Below are positions 55,672 through 64,000 of a stretch of DNA of 64,000 nucleotides, in pieces; the stretch's first letter is position 1, and each line of letters opens with the position of its first letter. The translations under genes and the position numbers were made by a program. Below the pieces are notes generated by a model, which saw nothing but the letters and a program-made list of their open reading frames with translations, ran no database searches and was not told where the DNA came from. The DNA is from Sporosarcina sp. E16_8. GTDB taxonomy: Bacteria > Bacillota > Bacilli > Bacillales_A > Planococcaceae. Where the stretch lies: NCBI RefSeq assembly GCF_017347095.1, contig NZ_JADPRZ010000002.1, positions 186,001 to 250,000 of the forward strand, in the 5' to 3' direction.

Positions 55672-57132
55672 TTAGAACCAACGCTCCGTTACAACTTTTT
55701 TACGCGTATAAAATTGTACCCCGTCTTTCCCATTTGTACCAAGATCTCCATAGAACGAAGATTTGTTACCGGCAAAAGAGAAGAATGCCATTGGTGCAGG
55801 TACATTCACATTTACTCCAATCATACCCGCATCGATTTTTTCACGAAACGTTTGGGCACTTTTACCACTTCCCGTATAAATGACTGCTCCATTGGCAAAC
55901 TTCGATTGATTCGTCAGTGCAATTCCCTCTTCTAAATCCTTCACACGAACAATGCTTAACACTGGAGCAAAGAGTTCTTCCTGCCAGATTTTCATTTCGT
56001 TGTTCACGTTATCAAAAATAGTCGCTCCAAGATAATTTCCTTCTGCTAGCTGACTATCTATTTCTCGGCCATCGACAATCAGCGTAGCCCCTTCCGCTAT
56101 ACCACTCTCTATATAACTGAGCACACGTTCTTTATGCGATTTGCGAATAAGAGGACCGACAAAGTTCTCTTCATAACGTCCATCTCCTACTGATAATTCA
56201 CGCGTTTTTGCAACAAGTAGTTCAATAAAATCATCTGCAACTTCATCAACAACTGCAACGACCGAACAAGCCATACAACGCTCACCGCTACTACCAAACG
56301 CTGCACCAATAACTCCTTGAACCGTTTTTTCTAAATGACAATCCGCCATAACAACCGCATGGTTCTTTGCACCTGCAAGCGCCTGAACACGTTTACCGAA
56401 TTTCGTACCTGTTTCATACACATGTTTTGCAACCGGTTCTGATCCAACGAAAGAAATTGCTTTGACATCTGGGTGCTCAAGTAAACTGTTCACCACTTCT
56501 TTTCCCCCATGCACCAAACTTAGAACACCTTTCGGGAAACCGGATTCGTGAAATAATTCAACGAGATGTCCAGCCAATACAGGCGTTCTTTCAGATGCTT
56601 TAAGTACAAATGTATTCCCGCAAGCAATAGCGAGTGGAAACATCCAAAGGGGCACCATCATCGGGAAATTAAATGGAGTTATCCCTGCGACAACTCCAAT
56701 CGGGTAGCGCCAGACAGATCCGTCAATTCCGGTAGCCATATTTGGTAGTGCCTCTCCCATCATCATGCTAGGTGCTGACGTAGCAAGTTCCACTACCTCA
56801 ATCCCTCTTTGCACTTCCCCTCTTGCATCTGTCAATGTTTTTCCGCTTTCCATCGTAATAATCTGTGCTAACTTCTCTTTATGTTCCTCCAACTTTTGCA
56901 AATAAGTAAACAGAAGACGGGCACGATTTGGAACTGGTATATCGGCCCACGATAGAAAAGCTTGTTTTGCCACTTCCACTGCAGCATCGACGTCTTTCTT
57001 TGTAGATAGTGGTACATAAGCAATTGTTTCACCTGTCGCTGGATTTGAAACTGTTTCAATCTCAGTTCCGGATGAGTCCACCCATTCACCGTTAATCCAA
57101 TTTTTCATTTGCTTTATAGTTGTCGTAGTCAT
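55672..57132 (-). CDS. mmsA: Methylmalonate semialdehyde dehydrogenase
   Basis: 486 residues, CoA-acylating aldehyde dehydrogenase (MmsA/IolA). [27 protein letters not shown], and catalytic Cys in [11 protein letters not shown] near 286. Converts methylmalonate semialdehyde to propionyl-CoA. The ATG directly abuts the mmsB stop. In B. subtilis the IolA homologue serves inositol use, but neighbours here point to valine. Confidence 0.92.
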   Translation of the reverse strand: MTTTTIKQMKNWINGEWVDSSGTEIETVSNPATGETIAYVPLSTKKDVDAAVEVAKQAFLSWADIPVPNRARLLFTYLQKLEEHKEKLAQIITMESGKTLTDARGEVQRGIEVVELATSAPSMMMGEALPNMATGIDGSVWRYPIGVVAGITPFNFPMMVPLWMFPLAIACGNTFVLKASERTPVLAGHLVELFHESGFPKGVLSLVHGGKEVVNSLLEHPDVKAISFVGSEPVAKHVYETGTKFGKRVQALAGAKNHAVVMADCHLEKTVQGVIGAAFGSSGERCMACSVVAVVDEVADDFIELLVAKTRELSVGDGRYEENFVGPLIRKSHKERVLSYIESGIAEGATLIVDGREIDSQLAEGNYLGATIFDNVNNEMKIWQEELFAPVLSIVRVKDLEEGIALTNQSKFANGAVIYTGSGKSAQTFREKIDAGMIGVNVNVPAPMAFFSFAGNKSSFYGDLGTNGKDGVQFYTRKKVVTERWF

Positions 57133-58035
57133 TTATTTCAATCCCCCTATTTTAAATGCTATTTTTTGATGTCCAATTCTTTTATACAAAGCCGACATAT
57201 CCTCTTCCGCTAATCCCGCATGTTCCGCTTCTTCATAAACAGCCAAAAGGGCTTGGCTGATTGGGAGATGCAACTGATTACTCTCCGCCAATTGCAATGC
57301 GAATCCCATATCTTTTCGTAATAACTTCAGCGCAAATCCCGGTTCATACTTCTCATTTGCGATAAATGATTTGAAGTTCCGTTCATATATTCGACTCTGT
57401 CCATAGCTGACATTTAACATATCAAAAAGCTTGTTCATGTCCATGTTATTTTCATTTGCTAATGCCAACGCTTCACTCACCCCTGCGGTATAGAAACCGA
57501 TGAGTAGATTATTAATCAATTTTGCAATAGTCCCACTGTCAATTCGCTCATTCACATGAAACAAGTTTTCGCCCAGTACTGAAATAATCGGTAACGAACG
57601 CTCATAGTCCACTTCCCGGCCACCTACCATAAATGTCAGTGTCCGATTTTCCGCACCTATCACACCCCCGCTGACTGGTGCCGCTAAATAAGCAACTCCT
57701 TCCGCTTGTGCTTCCTCGCTGATACGGCGATTCAGTTCAGGCGAAACAGTGCTCGTATCAATCAAAAGAATATTTTCATCACTTTGGTGAACCAAGCCTG
57801 CTTCTCCTAAATAAACTGATTCCACCGCTGCTGATGATGGTAAACTCGTCAAAATAATAGCGCAACATCCCGCCATTTGTATTGCAGAATGCCCAATTAT
57901 TCCCCCTGCTTGCTGAAATTCAATTTCTGCTAATTCACTTCGGTCATTTCCATAAACAGTGAATCCAGATTCCAGTAAGTTTTTCGCCATGGGCATTCCC
58001 ATATTTCCTAAGCCGATCATGCCAATTTCCATCAT
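57133..58035 (-). CDS. mmsB: 3-hydroxyisobutyrate dehydrogenase
   Basis: 300 residues. IGMIGLGNMGMPMAKNLLESGF is the NAD(P) fold. TSLPSSAAVESVYLG, the substrate loop APVSGGVIGAENRTL, and GTIAKLINNLLIG with the catalytic Lys are all present. Oxidises 3-hydroxyisobutyrate to methylmalonate semialdehyde. ATG at 58035 (or 58032) is downstream of GGGGG; the ATG at 58047 overlaps that site and is unlikely. Confidence 0.92.
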   Translation of the reverse strand: MMEIGMIGLGNMGMPMAKNLLESGFTVYGNDRSELAEIEFQQAGGIIGHSAIQMAGCCAIILTSLPSSAAVESVYLGEAGLVHQSDENILLIDTSTVSPELNRRISEEAQAEGVAYLAAPVSGGVIGAENRTLTFMVGGREVDYERSLPIISVLGENLFHVNERIDSGTIAKLINNLLIGFYTAGVSEALALANENNMDMNKLFDMLNVSYGQSRIYERNFKSFIANEKYEPGFALKLLRKDMGFALQLAESNQLHLPISQALLAVYEEAEHAGLAEEDMSALYKRIGHQKIAFKIGGLK

Positions 58036-58047
58036 CGAATCCCCCAT

Positions 58048-59775
58048 TTAGACGCTATATCGAGCGCTTTCTATTATTCCTTGAACAATTTCCCTTTTCT
58101 TGATAAACATATTACTGTAAAGCGGGGCTAAGATTGCTTCAATTTCCATCAGCATAAGCCCGCGACTTTTCTCATCAGGAAGAGCACTTGATACAAACGA
58201 AATTGCTGCTGTTTGAATACTTCGATACCCCTCTTCACATATGACATCAGACAGTAGCATCTTCCTTTTTTCCTCGGATTCTCCATTTTTCATTATTGCC
58301 TTCTCAGTCCTTAACAACGCAGATTCCATGATGAAAAGTCTTTCATTCATACTGGATAGTAACCCCAAATACTCTTGTTCTTCTTCAATTGATTTCCCTA
58401 AAGGTCCAGCAAGCGCTTTCACAACGACTCCGATAAGTTGTTTCGCCTTTACAAAGTAGCCGTAATGACGCGTCAAAGCATGTGGACGATTGTCTACTTC
58501 GTTTTTTGCAGGCCATAATTGCCCCTTTTCGATTTTTTTCAGTAAACCTTTAGAAATTGCAAGACGATTAATTTCATTCGTCCCTTCGAAAATCCGATTG
58601 ATTCGTGCATCGCGATATAAATTTTCCACTTCATATTCCTGCATATAACCATATCCCCCGTGAATCTGCACTGCCTCGTCAACAATATAGTCAAGGGCTT
58701 CTGAACTATTCACTTTATTTATTGCACAATCAATCATGAAGTCAGCGACAATTCTTACTAACTCCTCTACCGAATCAACAGACTGAAGCGCGTCATCCAT
58801 TTCCCCCGCAGTTCGGTATGCCGCACTTTCTGCACCGAAGATTCGTACTGCCATATTGGCTAACTTTTCTTGTATCATTGTGAAGTCAATCAATGCTTTA
58901 CGGAATTGCTTTCGTTCTTTCGCATAAGCCACTGACAGATGTAATGCATGCTTTGCTGTTCCGATATTGGCAAATGCAAGTTTCAATCGAGCCATATTTA
59001 AAATATTTAAAGCTATATGATGCCCTTTCCCAATTTCCCCCAGGACGTTTTCAACTGGTATTTTGACGTCTTCTAAAATAAGAGTGGCAGTAGATGAACC
59101 GTTAATCCCCATCTTTTTTTCCTCGGGTCCAACTGACACTCCTTCAAATGTTCGCTCTACGATAAATGCAGTCATACCTTCGGCAATTTTTCCAAACACT
59201 ACATAACAATCAGCGAGATGAGCATTTGTTATCCATTGCTTTTCGCCATTTAATACCCAGTCCGTACCTTCTTTGTTCAAGACAGCAGTTGTTTTTGAAT
59301 TCAAAGCATCCGATCCTGCATTTGACTCTGTCAAGGCGTAAGCACCAATCCATTCCCCACTTGCCAACTTTGGTAAGTACTTTTCCTTTTGGGCTTCTGT
59401 ACCAAAATAGACATATGGCAATGTACCAACGCCAACATGAATATTAAACGAAACGCTAAATGAGCCGGCCGCACCCATTATCTCTGCAACGAGACCTGCA
59501 ACCATTTTTCCTAACTCGAAACCTCCGTAGGCTTCCGGGACTTCGATACCAAGAAGACCAATATCCCCAGCTTTTTCAAAAAGAACACGAACATCTTGAT
59601 TTTCTATCGACTGACCTTTTTCAAGGTGTGGCTTCACGTCCAGCTTCAGAAATTGTTTGGTTGTTTTGGCAATCATTTCATAGTCGTCTGTAAAATCTTC
59701 GGGTGTAAAATAGGAATAAGTCATACTACTATTTGTTAAATTAGTGTCTGAGATTAAGTGTTGTATCTGCTCCAT
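58048..59775 (-). CDS. Acyl-CoA dehydrogenase, long form
   Basis: 575 residues, FAD-dependent. YALTESNAGSDALNSKTTAV, GEKQWITNAHLADCYVVF, KMGINGSSTATL and IFEGTNEINRL with the catalytic Glu near 395. About 180 extra C-terminal residues resemble the long YusJ/FadE form, not the 380-residue isobutyryl-CoA dehydrogenases. Location at the head of the mmsBA operon suggests it acts on isobutyryl-CoA. GGAGGG before the ATG; sigma-54 promoter upstream. Confidence 0.85.
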   Translation of the reverse strand: MEQIQHLISDTNLTNSSMTYSYFTPEDFTDDYEMIAKTTKQFLKLDVKPHLEKGQSIENQDVRVLFEKAGDIGLLGIEVPEAYGGFELGKMVAGLVAEIMGAAGSFSVSFNIHVGVGTLPYVYFGTEAQKEKYLPKLASGEWIGAYALTESNAGSDALNSKTTAVLNKEGTDWVLNGEKQWITNAHLADCYVVFGKIAEGMTAFIVERTFEGVSVGPEEKKMGINGSSTATLILEDVKIPVENVLGEIGKGHHIALNILNMARLKLAFANIGTAKHALHLSVAYAKERKQFRKALIDFTMIQEKLANMAVRIFGAESAAYRTAGEMDDALQSVDSVEELVRIVADFMIDCAINKVNSSEALDYIVDEAVQIHGGYGYMQEYEVENLYRDARINRIFEGTNEINRLAISKGLLKKIEKGQLWPAKNEVDNRPHALTRHYGYFVKAKQLIGVVVKALAGPLGKSIEEEQEYLGLLSSMNERLFIMESALLRTEKAIMKNGESEEKRKMLLSDVICEEGYRSIQTAAISFVSSALPDEKSRGLMLMEIEAILAPLYSNMFIKKREIVQGIIESARYSV

Positions 59776-59804
59776 TTCTCATTCCCTCCATTCAATGTTA
59801 TATA

Positions 59805-59821
59805 TTGCAAGTTGCATGCCA
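59805..59821 (-). promoter_or_regulatory. Sigma-54 promoter of the acyl-CoA dehydrogenase operon
   Basis: Minus strand TGGCATGCAACTTGCAA, exact GG-N10-GC spacing, nearly the same bases as the promoter at 53733. The predicted start is about 20 bases before the ATG. Confidence 0.85.
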
Positions 59822-59862
59822 ATTAAATATCAGACGGAACACAGACGTTTCTAAGCTATGGA

Positions 59863-59901
59863 AAGCGCCAACTGTCTAACTGACTAGACAAGTTGACGCT
59901 T
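59863..59901 (-). promoter_or_regulatory. Candidate activator site, also terminator-like hairpin
   Basis: Inverted repeat with half sites AACTGTCTA and TAGACAAGTT (59870-59894), centred 62 bases upstream of the -24 GG. It also extends to AAGCGCCAACT / AGTTGACGCTT arms right after the activator gene's stop, so it may end that transcript as well. The T-run is weak. Confidence 0.5.
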
Positions 59902-59919
59902 CTATTTAGCAGTTTGCAA

Positions 59920-61692
59920 TTACAACTGATAACGAGATAGTTTATTATAAAGGGTTGCTCTTGTGATGCCGAGACGTTTAGCCGCTTCCGACTTGTTCCC
60001 ACTTACTTCTCTTAATACTTTTTCAATGATATTCTTCTCTTCTTCCTTATGCACAAGTTGTCTTACTTCATTTCTTTCGCTTAACGACGAGGGAATAGTC
60101 ATATATTCTTGTTTCTTTTCTATTCGAAGAAATTCGTTTGGTAAATCACTTATTTCTATATGGGATTCGCTTGTCAAAGCAAATAATCTTTCCAATACAT
60201 TAATTAACTCGCGTACATTCCCTGGCCAATGATATCGGAAGAATTGCTGCATGACTCCCTTATCAATCGTTTTACCCTCACTTTCGTACATTTGACAAAG
60301 AGTTGGTAACTGTGCAGAAATAATGAGTGGGATATCGCTTTTCCGATCCCTAAGCGGAGGAATATTCAAGGGGATCACGTGAAGCCGATAATATAAATCT
60401 TCTCTAAACTCGCCTTCCCTCACCATTCTTTCCAGATTTTTATTTGTAGCAGTAATAATCCGGAACTGGACCTGAATCGGTTCAGTTCCACCAATGCGTT
60501 CCACCTCTTTTTCCTGAATCACCCTAAGAATTTTCACCTGTGTCGCAAGTGGCATGTCACCAATTTCATCTAAGAAAATTGTCCCCATGTGAGCAAGCTC
60601 AAATTTTCCAGGTTTCCCTCCTTTTTTCGCACCTGTAAACGCACCTTCCATATAGCCAAATAGCTCCGATTCGATTAAGTTCTCGGGAATTGCTGCACAA
60701 TTGACACTGATAAAACGTCCGCTGCTCATCTTACCCGTATCATGTATCGCCCTAGCAAATTGCTCTTTTCCAACACCACTTTTCCCAGTGATCAAAACTG
60801 GAGCCTTAGACTGTGCTGCCATTCTTGCAAGCTTCTTTGTTTTAGATATCGCGGGACTCTCTCCGAGGATATCTTCAAAAGTGAAACGTTTAGGTGCAGC
60901 AACTTTGCCCACCACAATCGATGTTTCATTCCCTTTTTGTTGCTCTAACGAATCTATTTGAGTGATAATTTGCTGGACTTCAGAAACACCTTCATAAATA
61001 AGCATACCGACAGCCCCAACAATACGACCATTTTTCCAAATCGGCATTCGATGAACGACCATTTTTTGCCCCTGCAGCCAATGGATTTGATTACGCTCAG
61101 GGATACCCGTTCTAAGGACAATTGGTATCCTTGTATTCTCAATAACATTTTCCACTGGAAGGCCAATTGCCTCCTCCTTAGTCACGCCAACATAGCGGCT
61201 ATAGTTTTCATTGAACAATTGAATCACACCAGCTTCATCTACAATCGTCAATCCTTCGTAAGCCGTATCAAAACACAGTGCATACCACTCGATTGTCTCC
61301 TTTGACTTTTCGAGTCGTTGAAAGAGGGCTTGATTAATCTTCAACAGTTTTATTTGTGTGATTACTCCTTGGAGCATGCCTGTCTTCTCACATACGACAT
61401 AGGTTGGACAGCCATCCAGTTGCTTCACTGGAAAATCTTCGTTCACCGAACGTAAGACTGCACTAATAATAGAGTCGATCGGTTCATTCCAACCTATTCC
61501 ACTTTTAATAGTAGCAAGGCAATCCCCTAGTGTGACGACTCCTATTAATCGTTCATGATCCACAACTGGTAGTTCCGAACAATTTCCTTCAGAGAGTAAA
61601 CGTAATGTTTCTCCTATTTCAAGGTCCTTTGTCAACACTTGCGGATATTCGCTCATCCATTCTTTAACACTATAATTATCTGCTTTTACCAT
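59920..61692 (-). CDS. Sigma-54-dependent activator (CBS-PAS-AAA+-Fis)
   Basis: 590 residues. Two CBS motifs (about 8-120, CSELPVVDHERLIGVVTLGD and TGMLQGVITQIKLL), PAS (about 140-245), AAA+ domain (about 272-500) and a Fis-type HTH (NKSEAAKRLGITRATLYNKLSRY, end). GAFTGA near 350 contacts sigma-54. Walker A reads GKSGVGKE, a variant of GESGTGKE. Layout resembles BkdR-like regulators of branched-chain catabolism. CBS or PAS may sense a nucleotide or acyl-CoA pool. Flanked by the valine and methylcitrate genes it probably controls. Confidence 0.9.
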   Translation of the reverse strand: MVKADNYSVKEWMSEYPQVLTKDLEIGETLRLLSEGNCSELPVVDHERLIGVVTLGDCLATIKSGIGWNEPIDSIISAVLRSVNEDFPVKQLDGCPTYVVCEKTGMLQGVITQIKLLKINQALFQRLEKSKETIEWYALCFDTAYEGLTIVDEAGVIQLFNENYSRYVGVTKEEAIGLPVENVIENTRIPIVLRTGIPERNQIHWLQGQKMVVHRMPIWKNGRIVGAVGMLIYEGVSEVQQIITQIDSLEQQKGNETSIVVGKVAAPKRFTFEDILGESPAISKTKKLARMAAQSKAPVLITGKSGVGKEQFARAIHDTGKMSSGRFISVNCAAIPENLIESELFGYMEGAFTGAKKGGKPGKFELAHMGTIFLDEIGDMPLATQVKILRVIQEKEVERIGGTEPIQVQFRIITATNKNLERMVREGEFREDLYYRLHVIPLNIPPLRDRKSDIPLIISAQLPTLCQMYESEGKTIDKGVMQQFFRYHWPGNVRELINVLERLFALTSESHIEISDLPNEFLRIEKKQEYMTIPSSLSERNEVRQLVHKEEEKNIIEKVLREVSGNKSEAAKRLGITRATLYNKLSRYQL

Positions 61693-61724
61693 TTCTCATC
61701 ATCCACCTTTTGATAATGTGAAAA

Positions 61725-61783
61725 GGCGATGATCCACTCTTAGGCATGCCTTACTTCCATGCCTAAAAGAACGAATCATCGCC
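61725..61783 (-). terminator. Terminator downstream of the methylisocitrate lyase gene
   Basis: Outer arms GGCGATGAT / ATCATCGCC with an inner TTAGGCATG / CATGCCTAA hairpin, followed on the minus strand by TTTTCAC. Confidence 0.65.
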
Positions 61784-61794
61784 GCTATTCAGTA

Positions 61795-62703
61795 TTACTG
61801 CTCTTTTGTTAATACGGTCTTCGCTATTGACTCGTCCAATGCTTCAAATTCATCATAAGAAATAGTATCGTATAACTCACTTCTCGTTTGCATATCAGAA
61901 AGTGATTGTTCTTGTGAACCCTCATTAATGATTTTCCCAAAAACACGTTCATAGGCTTTTGCAGCCACTCTTAATGAAGTGACAGGGTAAATCACCATTT
62001 GGAAACCCATCTCCGCAAATTCATCTGCGCTATAATAAGGTGTTTTTCCAAACTCAGTCATGTTCGCAAGCAAAGGAACCGAAATCTCTTTGGCAAACAG
62101 TCTGAATTCCTCTTCAGATTGAAGGGCTTCCGGAAAAATAGCATCCGCACCCGCTTCGACATATGCCTTCGCTCTATCAATCGCTTGCTCCAAGCCTTCA
62201 ACCGCGCGCGCATCTGTTCTCGCAACAATTAGGAGTGTAGGTGCAACCTGTTTCAACACTATTATTTTCTGCACCATTTCTTCAGTAGAAACCAAGTTCT
62301 TTCCATTCAAATGGCCACATTTCTTAGGTAATTGTTGGTCCTCTAGTTGTACTGCTGCGACATTAGCTTCTACCATTTCACGGGCTGTCCTTGCTACATT
62401 CAATACACCGCCAAAACCTGTATCGATATCAACAAGCAGCGGTAAATCGGTAGCACGCACTATATCCCTTGCTCGCTCCGCAACTTCAGTTGACGTCACA
62501 ATCCCTAAGTCTGGTAAACCACGACTAGCTGTATAGGCAGCCCCCGATAAATATAGTGCAGTAAATCCGGCATCCCGTGCAATAAGCCCTGCCATCGCAT
62601 CATGCGCACCAGGGATTTGAACGATTCCTGGCGCATGCATGATTGAATGGAATTTCTTAGCTAATGTTTCTTGTGATGATTGTTGATCAACAATCCATGC
62701 CAT
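61795..62703 (-). CDS. prpB: Methylisocitrate lyase
   Basis: 302 residues, PEP mutase/isocitrate lyase superfamily (MmgF/PrpB). PGAHDAMAGLIARDAGF, DIDTGFGG, and the catalytic KKCGH loop (LPKKCGHLNGK). Cleaves 2-methylisocitrate to pyruvate and succinate. ATG at 62703 has GGAGG nine bases upstream; the ATG at 62709 is too close. Follows prpD by 18 bases. Confidence 0.92.
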   Translation of the reverse strand: MAWIVDQQSSQETLAKKFHSIMHAPGIVQIPGAHDAMAGLIARDAGFTALYLSGAAYTASRGLPDLGIVTSTEVAERARDIVRATDLPLLVDIDTGFGGVLNVARTAREMVEANVAAVQLEDQQLPKKCGHLNGKNLVSTEEMVQKIIVLKQVAPTLLIVARTDARAVEGLEQAIDRAKAYVEAGADAIFPEALQSEEEFRLFAKEISVPLLANMTEFGKTPYYSADEFAEMGFQMVIYPVTSLRVAAKAYERVFGKIINEGSQEQSLSDMQTRSELYDTISYDEFEALDESIAKTVLTKEQ

Positions 62704-62721
62704 TGTCATTCTCCTCCACTC

Positions 62722-64000
62722 TTAATGCAAAAATAAGTCGATAAATTCTTTGACGCTCATCTGCTCTAATTTACTTTGGCTAACACACGCCACTTCTATT
62801 TTTATTCGCTTTTTTTCTGGGTAATGAGTCATCAGTGTAGCCGAAAATTTCTCGCGTATTTGAGGGATAGCTTCCTCTCTTCTAAAGCGATGACCAAGCG
62901 GATACTCACTTACTACTTTTTCCGTTGTCGAGCCGTCTTTAAATGTAACTTGAACAGCATTGGCGATCGAGCGCTTGCTCGGATCGAGATAATCTTTACT
63001 ATACTGCTCGTCCTCTACGACAATCATTTTATTTCTTAATTGATCGATACGTGAGTCATTTGCCACGTCATCTTCATAATGATCTGCAACAACATCGCCA
63101 TATAGTAAACCAAGCGCCGTAATGTATTGGATACAATGGTCACGGTCAGCGGGATTGTTGAGCGGACCTACTTTATCGATAATACGAATAGCAGATTCAT
63201 GTGTCGTGATTGTAATTTTCTCAATATCATCAATACGCTCCTTTATCTCCTGATGCAGAATAATGGCACATTCCGCCGCTGTTTGCGCATGGAACTCGGC
63301 TGGATACGATACTTTAAATAGTATATTCTCCATTACATAAGAGTCAAAAGGACGTGCCAGTGTTAATTCCTTTTGATTGAATAAAACATCTTGGAATCCC
63401 CACTCCGGAGCGGATAGCGCTGTCGGATAACCCATTTCACCTGTCATCGCCATCATCGCCAGTCGTACACCCCTACTCGTTGCATCTCCTGCTGCCCAGG
63501 ACTTTCGTGAACCGGTATTAGGTGCTTGACGATACGTTCTAAGGCTTGCGCCATCAATCCAGGCATTTGTCAACGCATTATTTATTTCTGTACGTCCCCC
63601 GCCAAGCATTTTGGTGACGACCGCAGTTGTAGCAATTTTGACAAAATGAACATGGTCCAGTCCAACACGGTTCAAACTATTATCTAGTGCAAGTACGCCT
63701 TGAATTTCATGTGCTTTAATCATCATTTCCAATACATCACGTACAACAAGTGGGTTTTTCCCTTCCGAGAGACGCACACGGCTGAGATAATCCGCTGTAG
63801 CTAAAATGCCACCTAAATTATCGGACGGATGACCCCACTCAGCAGCTAACCATGTGTCATTATAGTCGAGCCATCGTATCATGCAGCCAATATTAAATGC
63901 GCCCTGGATGGGGTCCAGTACATACGATGTACCAGGTACACGACTGCCATTTGGAACAATAGTACCTGGTACTACAGGTCCTAGTAATTTCGTACACTCC
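62722..64000 (-). CDS. prpD: 2-methylcitrate dehydratase, N-terminus outside the window
   Basis: MmgE/PrpD family, here 425 codons with the start beyond the right edge. The frame stays open from the internal ATG at 63882 to position 64000, encoding [12 protein letters not shown] and [18 protein letters not shown], as in B. subtilis MmgE. So the internal ATG is not the start. [21 protein letters not shown] is the family signature. Dehydrates 2-methylcitrate in propionate disposal. A methylcitrate synthase gene is expected upstream. Confidence 0.92.
   Translation of the reverse strand, partial: ECTKLLGPVVPGTIVPNGSRVPGTSYVLDPIQGAFNIGCMIRWLDYNDTWLAAEWGHPSDNLGGILATADYLSRVRLSEGKNPLVVRDVLEMMIKAHEIQGVLALDNSLNRVGLDHVHFVKIATTAVVTKMLGGGRTEINNALTNAWIDGASLRTYRQAPNTGSRKSWAAGDATSRGVRLAMMAMTGEMGYPTALSAPEWGFQDVLFNQKELTLARPFDSYVMENILFKVSYPAEFHAQTAAECAIILHQEIKERIDDIEKITITTHESAIRIIDKVGPLNNPADRDHCIQYITALGLLYGDVVADHYEDDVANDSRIDQLRNKMIVVEDEQYSKDYLDPSKRSIANAVQVTFKDGSTTEKVVSEYPLGHRFRREEAIPQIREKFSATLMTHYPEKKRIKIEVACVSQSKLEQMSVKEFIDLFLH

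Noticed and set aside
59863..59901. Hairpin as only a terminator of the activator gene
   Set aside because: The T-run is weak, and its half sites match the palindrome at 53664-53691 that lies between divergent genes, so a regulatory role is at least as likely.
62722..63882. Methylcitrate dehydratase as a complete 386-codon gene
   Set aside because: The frame stays open to the window edge and encodes conserved MmgE sequence upstream of the internal ATG, so the gene is cut by the window.

Overview
The window is a low-to-moderate G+C Bacillota chromosome segment, most likely from a Planococcaceae bacterium close to Sporosarcina. I infer this from gene order and protein resemblance; no search was run. 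Gene order over the first half follows the Bacillus subtilis yt- region (aroA, ytxH, ytxG, murC, sftA, ytpR, ytpQ, ytoP, ytnP, trmB, dat, pepV, ytzE, ytzG, ytgP, ytfP, leuS, ytqA, ytqB). Ribosome binding sites are strong GGAGG types. Roughly a quarter of the genes appear to start with GTG or TTG, and one FtsA-like gene has no ATG, GTG or TTG at its conserved start. No phage, IS element, CRISPR array, rRNA or tRNA gene was seen.

Layout. 1-2.4 kb: start of aroA and an FtsA-like actin-fold protein. 2.6-9.8 kb: ytxH and ytxG (stress type, with a sigma-B-like promoter), murC, the DNA translocase sftA and ytpR/ytpQ. 10-19 kb: a lipoprotein, a DUF84 phosphatase, aminopeptidase ytoP, ytzB, lactonase ytnP, trmB, a NERD-like protein, dat, pepV, ytzE and ytzG. 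19-26 kb: lipid II flippase-like ytgP, two small unknown genes with a candidate structured RNA, ytfP, and leuS behind a leucine T-box. 26-30.6 kb: CoA-transferase scoAB, an MFS exporter, ytqA and ytqB. 30.8-36 kb: an SDR reductase, then a citrate transporter with its two-component system. 36-42.4 kb: tandem LysM-3D cell wall proteins, a GNAT, VanZ, a GntR regulator, a CstA-type transporter and brnQ. 42.7-47 kb: sbcCD. 47-50.7 kb: a TPP-riboswitch operon, tenA-thiZXY, for salvage of degraded thiamine. 50.8-53.4 kb: a manganese/zinc ABC transporter. 53.8-64 kb: distal valine catabolism plus the methylcitrate cycle.

The right end works as one pathway. An acyl-CoA dehydrogenase, an enoyl-CoA hydratase, 3-hydroxyisobutyryl-CoA hydrolase, 3-hydroxyisobutyrate dehydrogenase and methylmalonate semialdehyde dehydrogenase turn isobutyryl-CoA into propionyl-CoA. 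Methylcitrate dehydratase and methylisocitrate lyase then process propionyl-CoA. Both operons carry exact GG-N10-GC sigma-54 promoters with related AACTGTCTA / TAGACARTT sites upstream, and a CBS-PAS-AAA+-Fis activator is encoded between the pathway genes, so this looks like a self-contained sigma-54 regulon.

Other regulatory signals read from sequence: WalR-type boxes upstream of both LysM-3D genes, a cre-like site at the citrate transporter, and three MntR-like palindromes upstream of the metal transporter. Intergenic DNA also holds two families of dispersed hairpin repeats that share internal modules. One family lies, in the same orientation, between the riboregulator terminator and the first gene of both leuS and the thiamine operon. 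Three separate arrays of 21-25 bp tandem repeats are also present.
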